DNA of 53,837 bases, taken from NCBI GenBank assembly GCA_017478105.1, contig JAFVEF010000006.1:1-53837 (forward strand), read 5' to 3'. This DNA comes from Bacilli bacterium. GTDB taxonomy: Bacteria; Bacillota_I; Bacilli_A; RF39; UBA660. A model generated the notes under the pieces. The model did not search any database. It had not been told where the DNA came from and worked only from the letters and a program-made list of their open reading frames with translations. The position numbers and the translations under genes are program-made. This document shows positions 27,901 through 35,533 of the stretch, in pieces. Numbering within the stretch: the stretch's first letter is position 1; each line of letters starts with the position of its first letter.

Positions 27901-30466
27901 AACCGGTACTATTATTTCTACCACCAACTACACCACGAGCATTTGAATAAGTACCTTCAACGTATTCAGGATTCCACCATGAACCAGCATTATAAGTACC
28001 AGTAGATATTGGAATTCCTCTACCAATTTTTAAATTATAAAAATTTCCATAAACATAATTATAATATGAACTAGAAGCACCACTACTACTAGGTTGAATA
28101 GATCCCGTATATAAATCACAGTATTCAATTCTAAGATCAGCTCCCGCATCAACAGAAGCACTACTCAAATCAATACTATAATTACTTCTATTAGAACCAT
28201 TATTTAAACCTGTAACAGTAACTGGAACATTATTAGTAAACCCATCAATATCACTTGTCAAATAAGCAATATTAGTATCTCTAGTTGCTAAATAATAATA
28301 ATCATAATTAGTATCTTCATTAAAAACATCAGTCTCATTATATTGAACTAATTCATAATAAGTACAACTACCACTACAAGTACCACTATTCTGATAAACA
28401 CCTTTATCGGTATACATTCCTGCATAACTTTGACCATTACTTAAATTTCTCTTTCTAAAATAACCCGCAACACTATCACCATCATTTAAGAAAGAATTAA
28501 TATCATAACCTGTTGGTGTAGGAAAATTATAAACATACATATTACGATTTGAAAGATAATAATAAGTTTTAGAAAAATCAACATCAGAAATATCAACCGG
28601 CATATAGAAAGTACATGTTTGAGAATAATATCTTCCTTGTCTACGATAAGGAGTACATGCTTGATTATTTAAAGAATTACCTCTATCATTAACTGCTCCA
28701 CTAGGATAAGTAACACCATAATAACTAGTACCACTCTCTATGGTTTCTCTAGAATAAAGAGTAGGAATAGTAACACTTGGATCAAAAATAGGAGTTCTAG
28801 TAGTTGTCGGATACATCCCAACATCCTTTAATCCAGTATCGTCCAAATATCCACTATTTACACTTGCAACTACACTACTAGCTTCAGTCCAAGAAGCATA
28901 CATAGTAATCGATATTTCACTTTGTGCAGGTACTGTAACATATCTAGTATAAGTATCCATATCTAACCTTACAACAGCACCTTCATAATCAGTAACCCAT
29001 CCATTAAAGGCTCTATCATTAGGTCTTGCTGCATAAGGATTATCAATTAATGGAATAGTAACATAGCCATTAACTATAGGATAATATTTATAATAAACAT
29101 AATCAGAATATCTATCACTAAGTGAAACATAACCAGTTAAAGTACTACCCTCAGTGATTTCAGTTCCCTTATAAGCAATATAAACTTTTGCTAAATTAGC
29201 ATCACTATATATATTTTGATTAGTACCAGATGGCATAGTACCATTATCACTATTAGTATAGTTTAATCCCATATAGTAATAATAATCTGCATCTAAATCA
29301 TTAACGTAAACAGTACCATTATCTAATCCAGAAGCATGAATAGATAAAGCTGGACTTCTCATAATTGAGAATGAAAATGATTTAGAAATAGGAGAAGATT
29401 GAACTACAACTTCTTTTTCTTCTTCTACAATAACTTTTTTAAGAATAAACTGATTATCAACATAATCCCAATATAAATCAACTAATTCTTCATTAAATAT
29501 AGTTTTTAAATCATCAAAACTAACCTTTTCATCACCCTTAGTAATTACACCTTCACTAAGTATGTATTGATTAGTAATTTTCTCATCTAAAATATTATTA
29601 TTCTCATTATTATTAACAACAATCTCACTAATAACATTCTCTACTTTACCTAAATTATTAGATATTATAGAAACACTATTATTTTTATTATTATCATTAA
29701 TTACTCCAATCAATGAAACATTCTTAACAAAAACTCCATCTCCACAACTACCAAGTAAAGCACTAATTACATTCTCACTACTACTTATACTTGCAGTATT
29801 TATATGAAAATTACTAATAGTAATATTTTTAAATTCAGAACTATAAGTTTTTTCAACAACCTCACTACTTTCTAATTCTTCTTCTTTTTCTTCTTTAGTA
29901 TTATCACTAATTCCAACTAATCCACCAATTACAACCTTTTCAAGTGTCTCATCAGGAATAATTGAATAGTTTGCGATAACTATATTATCGAAATAAGCAT
30001 CAACAGTTTTAGAAAACATTCCATAATAATTAGTATCCCCTATTTTTTGAGGCTTTTTAATTAAAAAGTTTTTAAAAGAGTACCCCTTCGCATCTAAATG
30101 CCCCTTAAATACACGCTCTTGATCTTCTAAAACAACCCCTAAAGGAGTTATTTCACGATCATTAAAATCTATATCATTATCTAGGACATAATATTTATCC
30201 TGATAAGCCAAAAAAGAGTCACCTTCAATTAACTCTTTAAAATACATATATTCGCTTGCATCACTAATTACATAAGGATTCTCCGCTGTACCATTACCAG
30301 CTTTAAATGACGTCGCAACTAAAACACCATCCCATCCTTCTTCCAGTGAACCAAATGTTATTTTTCCACTTACTAAAAAGTAAGATAAAAAAGAAGCAAA
30401 AACTAATAGAAAAGCAAATAAAACTCTAATAAATAGTTTTTTTATTTTCAATTTATTTACTTTCAT
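21938..30466 (-). CDS. Giant repeat surface protein with YGGG beta-solenoid region and CBM2-like insert
   Basis: 2842 aa, AGGAAGTGAG before the ATG. Residues about 10-32 form a membrane/signal segment. Next comes a GLUG/pectate-lyase-like start (GTAENPYVISDASEYMYF, about 53-75), then an InlB-type beta-grasp stretch ending FNGWV...ITMYASW (about 490-535). From about 965 to 1960 run some thirty units of around 30 residues, each ending VYGGGN, VFGGG or similar after an INGGTV-type strand: a beta-helix or solenoid pattern. Between repeats, about 1570-1675 resembles a CBM2-type domain (DWEISLNVPGSQIF, LSPGGSYSFSFSV). The last 880 residues are beta-rich. It ends KKKSDG with no sortase motif or C-terminal helix. 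Probably an adhesin or matrix protein, encoded right after an active SipW-type peptidase. Confidence 0.85.
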   Translation of the reverse strand: MKVNKLKIKKLFIRVLFAFLLVFASFLSYFLVSGKITFGSLEEGWDGVLVATSFKAGNGTAENPYVISDASEYMYFKELIEGDSFLAYQDKYYVLDNDIDFNDREITPLGVVLEDQERVFKGHLDAKGYSFKNFLIKKPQKIGDTNYYGMFSKTVDAYFDNIVIANYSIIPDETLEKVVIGGLVGISDNTKEEKEEELESSEVVEKTYSSEFKNITISNFHINTASISSSENVISALLGSCGDGVFVKNVSLIGVINDNNKNNSVSIISNNLGKVENVISEIVVNNNENNNILDEKITNQYILSEGVITKGDEKVSFDDLKTIFNEELVDLYWDYVDNQFILKKVIVEEEKEVVVQSSPISKSFSFSIMRSPALSIHASGLDNGTVYVNDLDADYYYYMGLNYTNSDNGTMPSGTNQNIYSDANLAKVYIAYKGTEITEGSTLTGYVSLSDRYSDYVYYKYYPIVNGYVTIPLIDNPYAARPNDRAFNGWVTDYEGAVVRLDMDTYTRYVTVPAQSEISITMYASWTEASSVVASVNSGYLDDTGLKDVGMYPTTTRTPIFDPSVTIPTLYSRETIESGTSYYGVTYPSGAVNDRGNSLNNQACTPYRRQGRYYSQTCTFYMPVDISDVDFSKTYYYLSNRNMYVYNFPTPTGYDINSFLNDGDSVAGYFRKRNLSNGQSYAGMYTDKGVYQNSGTCSGSCTYYELVQYNETDVFNEDTNYDYYYLATRDTNIAYLTSDIDGFTNNVPVTVTGLNNGSNRSNYSIDLSSASVDAGADLRIEYCDLYTGSIQPSSSGASSSYYNYVYGNFYNLKIGRGIPISTGTYNAGSWWNPEYVEGTYSNARGVVGGRNNSTGSSGSPTKYSLIVESGYYNYLSGVSTNNSSATYYVDGTATYGNDFDRINNDHEKLGVYYNATSSYGGYIYGANNATKYITTIIKSGTFGEDTTDTAAGIYVGGLNGGTIYSPAEIIVEGGKVLYINGGPLISTNLTNYNAIYINIKGGEMDAVFGGAAVTETHGNRLINATGGVINYGVFGGSNGYNGSNSSSSKGTLNGSTLVRVGGSCQVGGKNDTRFGIESGSVFGAGNGNSNYSQIGSVNNSIVIVEDSADVRKNVYGGGNYGAVVAQSGNASSTNIYINGGTVKGSVYGGGNNNGSGSSNVTSTINISVNSGEVTGSVYGGSCAKGIVYGSTNVVVNGGTVKTDVYGGGEGGYTDSDSPGTYVRDNVAVTISSGQVKGNVYGGSAYGTVNAINETSTTSNATTTVTVNGGVVTNNVFGGGKGGDKSPKVVGNITVNVNGGSIGKVFGGFDASGKPSNGDVVYLNGGTIGDAFGGGNNANQDYTDIRLQGATITGNLYGGSNLLGTVSQSNVTVSSGSVNEIYGGNNLDGLTNNTNVVVNGNAATITLDIYGGGNEAESGTTNVTVTNRSVHSVYGGGKKAGATDTHVTLTGVTGDKVFGGSNVSGTVGESNVVIDTSTITKGYGGNNQGGQTTTTNITSIKSTVTDLFGGGDNAYCVTSNVGVNGGNITNVYGGGNEAGVGNTHVNIGNGNIVNVYGGSNNSGNITTSNVTLGSDNLAVTVNYNKRAPGYYPQSNKPTYAEINVTVTNLTIETIQDWEISLNVPGSQIFANNSQSNITLENGVATVNSVNRYYGYNSLSPGGSYSFSFSVLSDTDLNSFDVTGEPVRPINEYVPDVHVTNVYGGNNRGGVTSTANINAIGGVVDTMYGGGNLATVGNTNVETHKLICNDLYGGGNAAGVTGNTVVDINGSTINNNLYGGGNEGTVSGNTEVFVTDAHILGNAFAGGNGSTAVVRGNSTITIDGSTEVGTASTVAPDAGCVFGSGNAASTGVSGVDNSVATVNLVGGIVHGNVYGGPKMAVVYGVTHTNIGTSAVNNNDLVEDDIRITGTVFGGGESNASGSETYDWTFISVTKGIDVTINGAGYIANDHDFIINGSIFGSGNASSSAGDSNILVKDLGTLEKPNKSISIQRATNLVIDHSVIELEGTTDRTNEYSDIKYSFNIIDKMTIKNGTTLLLQHNANLLKELYSGVDSGSNVVPAVVGIDDDNKTVTKNVDNRIYMVPGQNLNVTTNPAGTAYGKVTGMTFFGMYTPYDNGTYRFGLYDQSVNYGDRGNASMEIIGGSYVKGLHHTNHDITLDGFYSNFLNDDLTEVSTAYINPSTLGERGYRWIIGFEAFSYEVSLLATKYSSLGTAELQLDDFAAGNTIFTVLGADTSGLNPEISLVDSNDVPRVAKTPEIANGVLGLSMKAETQEWTGRGTTKYLSADGGSFIGNEEYTTDSRQLVPSLMFYLYHAKNIDCDGKLGTLVITLRADIPKNQIDYDIKFITVTVTLTAMKISDVDSYDASISYDKRYEMPSSTSVNITNQSQFSTYYSLISWNDDFKKVYGNNNEYFHVLVTNYALPVNTMITMLDFCGNTNRPEYYYYRITQQDYNDSVQQLAQYNEITYRLSKFIKMDSTSTNNRYDDAVMNHVYYDEEAGLVDEEFMFIFDFKETTTTGQHLDNYMLFELRTPEDRTIYNVLGIREPLMYFNLYNSSNVVLEQTITDNEEYLYYNIADEFTYSTDIKYNETDNRESVIDTNYESSKMGLNVSILDRNGDPVSSSLLVGTSIIFDRKQYFADSDGVYRIKLADKVSNLVKNVSLTVSSDLPPEDYTIRYTLFASDDGLHNSSYENSVSSDYLVHVVNNDNSITVECDDLFKVVDGETSLNMNNTKVNQYTVKYNANLNNPNFRVEVYKRDISDIDGTSYTSVDFNNLFANRFSKAYGHGNEVYINMDSTTEKTFDFDLADNLTSGTYRISFKLYDNDQLIDEDIRYVIVKKKSDG

Positions 30467-30483
30467 GTTCTCACTTCCTACTT

Positions 30484-31710
30484 TTAATAATTACCTATTC
30501 TAACCATTCTTTCTATTTTATCTAGTTCAAAGACATTTTTATTATCAAATCTATTAGATACTTTCTTCATAAATTCAATTAAAGTATGTAACTGTTTAGA
30601 AGCAGTCTTATCATTTTTACTAATTTGTTTAAATTTATTATCTTTATCGATTTGAACTTTATACTTTAAAATCTTATATATACCATCAAACATTTCATCA
30701 TCATTATATAAAATTGCATAAGTAAGTAATCTTAAGAATACATAAATAGGCATATCATAAATTTTATTTCGAATAGTTTCAGTTAATCCTACTCGATCTA
30801 AATCATAATCATATATTTCTTTAAATGGTGGATTGTTTATTTCCTCAGTCAACTTGATAGAATTATCATTTACTAACAATTGACATAATTTATAAACATA
30901 TTGATATTTAGTTAACCATTTCTTATTCATTCTTGCTTTCGCAACATGATTCTTTTTACATTTAAGTATTGATACTACAAGATCAACAGTTTCTTTTTCT
31001 TTAGTATCTCTCTTTTTCTTTTTAACAGGTTCTTCAACCATATAATCATCAAATGATAAAACTTCAATTTCTTGAGTAGCTTCTACATTATCAGCTTCTT
31101 CTTCATTCGAATCCTTTATTTTTTCCATTTCATCCAAAGCTATTGTTACTGTAAGACCAGTAGATGGTTCTTCAATTCTATTTGGATTTGAAAATAAATC
31201 ATTTGGTAATTTCGCATTTTTCTTTTGTTCTTTTAAGATGTATTTTTCAATTATTTGATCAAAATTGAATAAAGCAAGTAATATAAATACTATTAAGAAA
31301 ATTGCGATAGATTTAATAATAAAACTTGGTGATACTACATTAACAACTCTACCAACCATTTGATCTTTACTAATTTCTTCATCCGAAACATTATTGACAT
31401 CACCTTTAGTTATATATTTATCACCATTTTTACTAACTAATCGATGTGTTATTAAAGATCCATCTTTATTTTTAAATGTAATAATATCATTTACCTTAGC
31501 ATCTTTTGTTATTTTAACAAATATTATATCATTAACTTCAATAGTACCAGACATAGATCCAGTCGCAACAACAAAATAAGTATAACCAAATACATTTGCA
31601 TAATCTTTCTTCATTAGATCAGTAACTACAAACGTATAAATACATAAAGATACAAGTAAGACTAAGAAAACAGAAGCTACATATTTCAATATAGTTTTCA
31701 CTTTTCCCAT
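30484..31710 (-). CDS. SipW-type signal peptidase I with long cytosolic C-terminal extension
   Basis: 408 aa. Residues 1-160 are a SipW-type signal peptidase: membrane helix about 11-30, catalytic Ser52 in VATGSM, His89 in LITHRL, second helix about 130-150. Known SipW proteins are about 190 aa; here about 250 extra residues follow. The extension has an acidic linker (about 195-225) and a Lys-rich helical domain (KKNHVAKARMNKKWLTKYQYVY...) with no recognised family. By topology it should be cytosolic and could dock onto cytosolic partners such as the AAA+ machine or the 539-aa protein (inference). It is 17 bases upstream of the giant surface protein, its likely substrate. Confidence 0.85.
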   Translation of the reverse strand: MGKVKTILKYVASVFLVLLVSLCIYTFVVTDLMKKDYANVFGYTYFVVATGSMSGTIEVNDIIFVKITKDAKVNDIITFKNKDGSLITHRLVSKNGDKYITKGDVNNVSDEEISKDQMVGRVVNVVSPSFIIKSIAIFLIVFILLALFNFDQIIEKYILKEQKKNAKLPNDLFSNPNRIEEPSTGLTVTIALDEMEKIKDSNEEEADNVEATQEIEVLSFDDYMVEEPVKKKKRDTKEKETVDLVVSILKCKKNHVAKARMNKKWLTKYQYVYKLCQLLVNDNSIKLTEEINNPPFKEIYDYDLDRVGLTETIRNKIYDMPIYVFLRLLTYAILYNDDEMFDGIYKILKYKVQIDKDNKFKQISKNDKTASKQLHTLIEFMKKVSNRFDNKNVFELDKIERMVRIGNY

Positions 31711-31742
31711 CTAACTCACCACCAATCTATTCTATCTTTATC

Positions 31743-31771
31743 ATTATAACATATAAAAAAAAACTATTAAA
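31743..31771 (-). promoter_or_regulatory. Probable promoter of the signal peptidase / giant protein unit
   Basis: On the minus strand TATAAT (31743-31748) lies 33 bases before the start at 31710, with a weak TTTAAT 17 bases further upstream. The -10 is convincing, the -35 poor. A 13-base tandem repeat lies upstream at 31832-31857. Confidence 0.4.
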
Positions 31772-31831
31772 GCTTTTTCTATAAAATTTATAATCATTTT
31801 TATAATTATTATTCCCCATAAATAATAAACT

Positions 31832-31857
31832 ATTCTACCAGTAAATTCTTCCAGTAA
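31832..31857. repeat. 13-base tandem direct repeat upstream of the signal peptidase / giant protein genes
   Basis: ATTCTACCAGTAA is followed directly by ATTCTTCCAGTAA (one mismatch). It lies between the terminator of the 539-aa gene and the promoter-like TATAAT at 31743. It could be a paired regulator binding site or a chance duplication. Confidence 0.5.
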
Positions 31858-31865
31858 TCCACTAC

Positions 31866-31890
31866 AAAAAAAAGAGACTAAACAGTCTCT
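31866..31890 (-). terminator. Rho-independent terminator
   Basis: An AGAGACT / AGTCTCT stem with a 4-base loop and eight T on the minus strand, overlapping the end of the gene at 31878-33497. Confidence 0.85.
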
Positions 31891-33497
31891 ATTTCTTCTT
31901 CATCTTTAACTACTATTCCTTGCATTTTACATAAATTATTAATTTCAGAAATACTAATATGACTTCTATCTATATTTTGTATTAAATTAATATATTTAAC
32001 AGTATCCATAGTAGCATCAATATTATCTTGATCAATCATTTCATTAGTAACAGCTAAATTTAATAATTTATACTTTTCCGCAACTATAGATACAATATCA
32101 AATTCCGTTAAAGCATTAACTTTTCTTAAAAATCTATTATTTGGATTATAAAGGAATTTAAAATAATCATTAACATTCTCTTCTAAACTTTTTTCTTCAA
32201 ACTTTTCATCACCAGAGAAAGACTTTTCTAAAAAACTAAATGAAGATAATGCACTATAAAATAAATCATAAATACTTGCCGATTCACTTAACTTATTTAA
32301 ATTATTAGTCATCTCTAAATCTTCAAGTTCATCATAAATAGTACATAATTTCTTTATCTGCTCATTCATTTCTAACATATAATTACGCATTTTAGCATCA
32401 TTCTTACGAGCCAAGAACCCAATACCATTAGCTTTCAAATACTTTTTATAAATACCAAGTCTTTTCTTATTTTCTTTATCAGCTTCTTTTTTCTTAGAAG
32501 CATATTGACTCTTTACACTATCTTTATTTTTATATCTTTCCAATAAATCTTTTAAGATAAATTCATAATTATAATATTTTTTTAACTCATTTAATGTCAA
32601 ATATAATCCCATAACAGCAGAATTATATTTTTGCTTATCTTCATCACTTAAACTAGCATAATCACCGTTAATAGCAAAAACATTATAATTCTTTCCTCTT
32701 GCCGGAGCATCTACTAAATAATCAGTTATTTTCTTTTTAGCATCTAAAAATAATTTAGAATTATAATACTCATCAACTGCTATTTTAGTACCAACTTCAA
32801 ATCTATATGAAGTATACTTAGATACTACATTATCTTTATTAACTTGACTTTTCTTATTCTCATCTTCAACTAATTTTTGAACATATTTAGAAAGTTCTTT
32901 TTCATACTTAGAAACAATATCCTTAAGATTCATTTTTAATTGAATTTTAATCATAGGACATGCAAAATATATTTTTTCAAATACATCCTTCATAATATCA
33001 GAATTAGGATTATCTAGTAATGCTGACATATATTGTTCAGTAAACATAGTATATTTAAAATCATTAAGAGTAAGAACAATTCCATATTTTTTAAAACGAT
33101 TAATAAAATCTAAAATAATATTATCCAAATCTTCTAAAGAAGTTTCTTCTTTAATAGAAGCAATTAAAAAATCTAATTTTAATTTAAAACTATCATGAAT
33201 AGTACTATTAAGTTTTACTAAATTTAGAAGTTTATCAACTTCAGCTAACTCTTTATCATACTCTTCAGTTTTATCAACAGGCATCTTATTCTTAAATCTT
33301 TCAACTAATTCATTCTCAATAAGAACTTTATATTTATCAAATACAACATGTTGAGAATTTACATAATTATTTCTATCTTGAATTGCTTTAAGGTGAAATT
33401 TTTCTTTTACTTTCTTTGTTCCTTCATCTGTTTCCAAAACAAAATTATCAATATGATTTTTATTGATTTCTATTTGTTTAGTAATAGTATTATTCAT
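31878..33497 (-). CDS. Large helical cytosolic protein of unknown function
   Basis: 539 aa from the ATG at 33497, which overlaps the stop of the small acidic ORF upstream by 8 bases. No signal peptide or membrane helix. It is very rich in Lys, Glu and Asn, with long helical stretches, and a coiled-coil-like region around residues 320-395 (KKEADKENKKRLGIYKKYL, MNEQIKKLCTIYDELEDLE). The C-terminus is acidic (VKDEEEIETV). No family recognised. Placed between the major TasA-like subunit genes and the signal peptidase / giant protein pair, it is likely a cytosolic component of the same system. Confidence 0.65.
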   Translation of the reverse strand: MNNTITKQIEINKNHIDNFVLETDEGTKKVKEKFHLKAIQDRNNYVNSQHVVFDKYKVLIENELVERFKNKMPVDKTEEYDKELAEVDKLLNLVKLNSTIHDSFKLKLDFLIASIKEETSLEDLDNIILDFINRFKKYGIVLTLNDFKYTMFTEQYMSALLDNPNSDIMKDVFEKIYFACPMIKIQLKMNLKDIVSKYEKELSKYVQKLVEDENKKSQVNKDNVVSKYTSYRFEVGTKIAVDEYYNSKLFLDAKKKITDYLVDAPARGKNYNVFAINGDYASLSDEDKQKYNSAVMGLYLTLNELKKYYNYEFILKDLLERYKNKDSVKSQYASKKKEADKENKKRLGIYKKYLKANGIGFLARKNDAKMRNYMLEMNEQIKKLCTIYDELEDLEMTNNLNKLSESASIYDLFYSALSSFSFLEKSFSGDEKFEEKSLEENVNDYFKFLYNPNNRFLRKVNALTEFDIVSIVAEKYKLLNLAVTNEMIDQDNIDATMDTVKYINLIQNIDRSHISISEINNLCKMQGIVVKDEEEIETV

Positions 33498-33669
33498 CTT
33501 TAGCTTCACCACCATCTTCTTGATTTTCACTTGCATCTTCACTAACTTCTTTTTCTTCTAAAATAATACTTTCTTTTAGATATTGAAGATGAGATAGTAC
33601 TTCATCATATAAGACTAATAAATCACTATCATTTAATCCCTTAATTTCAGTTAAAATTTCATTATTCAT
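33490..33669 (-). CDS. Small acidic protein, translationally coupled to the 539-aa protein
   Basis: 59 aa from the ATG at 33669 (GAGGTGAAATAT upstream). N-terminal half helical (MNNEILTEIKGLNDSDLLVLYDEVLSHL), C-terminal half strongly acidic (EEKEVSEDASENQEDGGEAKDE). The end overlaps the start of the 539-aa gene by 8 bases, with ATG inside the last codons. No family recognised; probably a small partner of the 539-aa protein. Confidence 0.6.
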   Translation of the reverse strand: MNNEILTEIKGLNDSDLLVLYDEVLSHLQYLKESIILEEKEVSEDASENQEDGGEAKDE

Positions 33670-33685
33670 ATATTTCACCTCATAG

Positions 33686-33713
33686 AATAAAAGCCTTCAA
33701 ATAACTGAAGGCT
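33686..33713 (-). terminator. Terminator or attenuator after the major TasA-like gene
   Basis: An AGCCTTCA / TGAAGGCT stem with a 6-base loop is followed on the minus strand by a short TTTTATT tail. It lies between the abundant-looking subunit gene and the rest of the run; a short T-run suggests partial termination. Confidence 0.6.
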
Positions 33714-33736
33714 CTTAAATATTATCTAAATTATTA

Positions 33737-34726
33737 TTAAGATCCAGAACTAGAATCAATACTGAATTGTAAACTATAAGTTAAAGATCCACCAGAAGCT
33801 TTATCCTCACAGTCAACATCTTGTCCTTCTATCCACATATAAATTCTAACCTTAGTAATTCCAGCGGCAACATCAAATGCATTGATATAAGTAGATTCTG
33901 GGATACCAGCTTCAACACTACCAACAGTAGTAACTGGAGAGAAATAATTTTCATCAGTACTATTTAAACGAATTCCGTTTGCCTTAGCAATAGGAGCTTT
34001 AACTCCATTATAAGCTAATTTACCACCAGAAGTTTGTCCAACAGTAATACCATATACGTTTAAGGCATTAGCAACACCATTTGCAGTGTGAACATCGTAG
34101 TTTGGTTCCCAAATCTTAACAGATTCAGATCCAACAATACCTTGAGCTTGAGCAGCAGTAGAACCTGCAGCAACACTACCTTCTTTAATAAAAGCAACAC
34201 GAGCAGCATTTTGAATTCCAGTTGCAGTTCCCTTAGCAACTACACTTGAATTACTAGTTAAGTAAACTGTTTGAGCAATTGTTGATTGGAAGAATAAATC
34301 GAATACAACAAAGTCTCCAGCAGTTCCTAAAGTTTCAGTAGATTTAACAGCAGTTAACAAGTTATCTCCTGAAGTAGCATCTGCTTCAATTGTTCCTTTG
34401 AACATTTCCAATTTACCAGCATTAACAACACCAGCAGTTGAAACAGGAACAGCTGTATTAGGTGCAGTAGGTAATTGGTTAACAACACCAGTCCAAGTAG
34501 CTCCTTTAATATCAGCGTTAGTAACAATTGATTTCCAGTTAGCAGCATCAACAGAAATTTGTAAACCTGTAGATGTAGAAACTGTAACATCAATTGATTC
34601 TACTGTAACAGTTCTGTTTGCAGTAAACCATGCATAAGTTGATGCAGATAATACTACAGCAGTAAATAAAATCATTATGATAGCTAATAAAATTTTTCTC
34701 TTTTTTCTATCTCTTTTCTTTTTCAT
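33737..34726 (-). CDS. Probable major TasA/camelysin-like fibre subunit
   Basis: 329 aa, GAAGGAGTTTAATT before the ATG. A very basic tip (MKKKRDRKKRK), membrane segment about 12-30, then ASTYAWFTANRTVTVESIDVTVSTS, the processing-site region and first strand typical of SipW-dependent proteins. The mature part is rich in Ala, Gly, Thr, Ser and Val, unlike its Lys/Asn-rich neighbours, and its codons look less AT-biased, as expected for an abundant surface protein. The C-terminal region RIYMWIEGQDVDCED, then GG, is shared with the product upstream (VVVWIEGDDPECKND, GG). It lies 17 bases downstream of that sister gene behind a strong promoter. Best candidate for the main structural subunit of the locus. 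Confidence 0.8.
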   Translation of the reverse strand: MKKKRDRKKRKILLAIIMILFTAVVLSASTYAWFTANRTVTVESIDVTVSTSTGLQISVDAANWKSIVTNADIKGATWTGVVNQLPTAPNTAVPVSTAGVVNAGKLEMFKGTIEADATSGDNLLTAVKSTETLGTAGDFVVFDLFFQSTIAQTVYLTSNSSVVAKGTATGIQNAARVAFIKEGSVAAGSTAAQAQGIVGSESVKIWEPNYDVHTANGVANALNVYGITVGQTSGGKLAYNGVKAPIAKANGIRLNSTDENYFSPVTTVGSVEAGIPESTYINAFDVAAGITKVRIYMWIEGQDVDCEDKASGGSLTYSLQFSIDSSSGS

Positions 34727-34743
34727 AATTAAACTCCTTCATA

Positions 34744-35457
34744 TTATTTTTTTGTTTTATTTTTCTTTACTTCGACATGTTCCTCGGTAAAGGACATATG
34801 CATTTTTATTTCGCCACCTAATAAATCGTTTTTACATTCTGGATCGTCTCCCTCAATCCATACAACAACTGTATAGCGATCTTTTCCATTAGGCTTAAAA
34901 CTTTTTCTTTGTTCCAATACTGCTACCGTATCAGAAACAAACCTCTTGGTACCCTCTTCAGCACTTCCATCAATTTTACTTTTCTTAGCATAGACTACTT
35001 GCTTTCCATTTTGAATAATCATTATTCTGATTGCTTCATCTACTTTAAGAATAGTATCATCGATGTCAATCTCATACCAATAATGGACGGTTTCTTCTCC
35101 TGCATTAACTACATAGAAAGAATATGCAATATAATTATCTCCATTATGTGCACCTGTTCCTTCATCTAGATTCTCAGGTAACCACTTAATGGAAATATTA
35201 TCCATATAGTCAATAGTCTCTGCACCAAGTTTTATCTGTTTATTAGATATTTTTCCATCTTCAGAAAGAAATACATTCTTTCTATTTGATAAGTTCTTAT
35301 CTAATGTAACAGTAAACCTTCCACCTTCGTAAACGATATATAGAGCTAAATAAATAATTGATATTACAATCAGTAATAGCAAAAATACAATCTTAACAAT
35401 TTTCTTAAATAACTCTCGTTTGTAAATTTTCTGTGCCTTTACTTCTACTTCATTCAT
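34744..35457 (-). CDS. TasA-like minor subunit, sister of the major subunit
   Basis: 237 aa from the ATG at 35457 (GTGATTGATA upstream). A basic tip of about 20 residues, membrane helix about 22-44 (IVKIVFLLLLIVISIIYLAL), then a beta-rich extracellular domain with AYSFYVVNAGEETVHYWYEIDI. The C-terminal VVVWIEGDDPECKND followed by a GG turn matches the major subunit, including the Cys. Unlike typical SipW substrates there is no clear A-x-A-like site after the helix, so it may stay membrane-anchored and act as a base for the fibre (inference). First gene of the run, directly behind the promoter at 35523-35551. Confidence 0.75.
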   Translation of the reverse strand: MNEVEVKAQKIYKRELFKKIVKIVFLLLLIVISIIYLALYIVYEGGRFTVTLDKNLSNRKNVFLSEDGKISNKQIKLGAETIDYMDNISIKWLPENLDEGTGAHNGDNYIAYSFYVVNAGEETVHYWYEIDIDDTILKVDEAIRIMIIQNGKQVVYAKKSKIDGSAEEGTKRFVSDTVAVLEQRKSFKPNGKDRYTVVVWIEGDDPECKNDLLGGEIKMHMSFTEEHVEVKKNKTKK

Positions 35458-35471
35458 TATCAATCACCACT

Positions 35472-35533
35472 CTGTCTATATATTGTATCACTAATGCCAC
35501 CTTTCCTACTATGCCTAATATTATTATAGACAG
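35472..35533. promoter_or_regulatory. Inverted repeat bracketing the leader of the TasA-like operon
   Basis: CTGTCTATA (35472-35480) and TATAGACAG (35525-35533) form a perfect 9-base inverted repeat about 44 bases apart. The distal arm overlaps the -10 element and the proximal arm lies just before the ribosome site. It could be a pair of operator half-sites for a looping regulator, or a large RNA stem hiding the ribosome site. Confidence 0.5.

Noticed and set aside
34354-34637. Open frames on both strands inside the major subunit gene
   Set aside because: Out-of-frame shadows caused by the less AT-rich composition of that gene.
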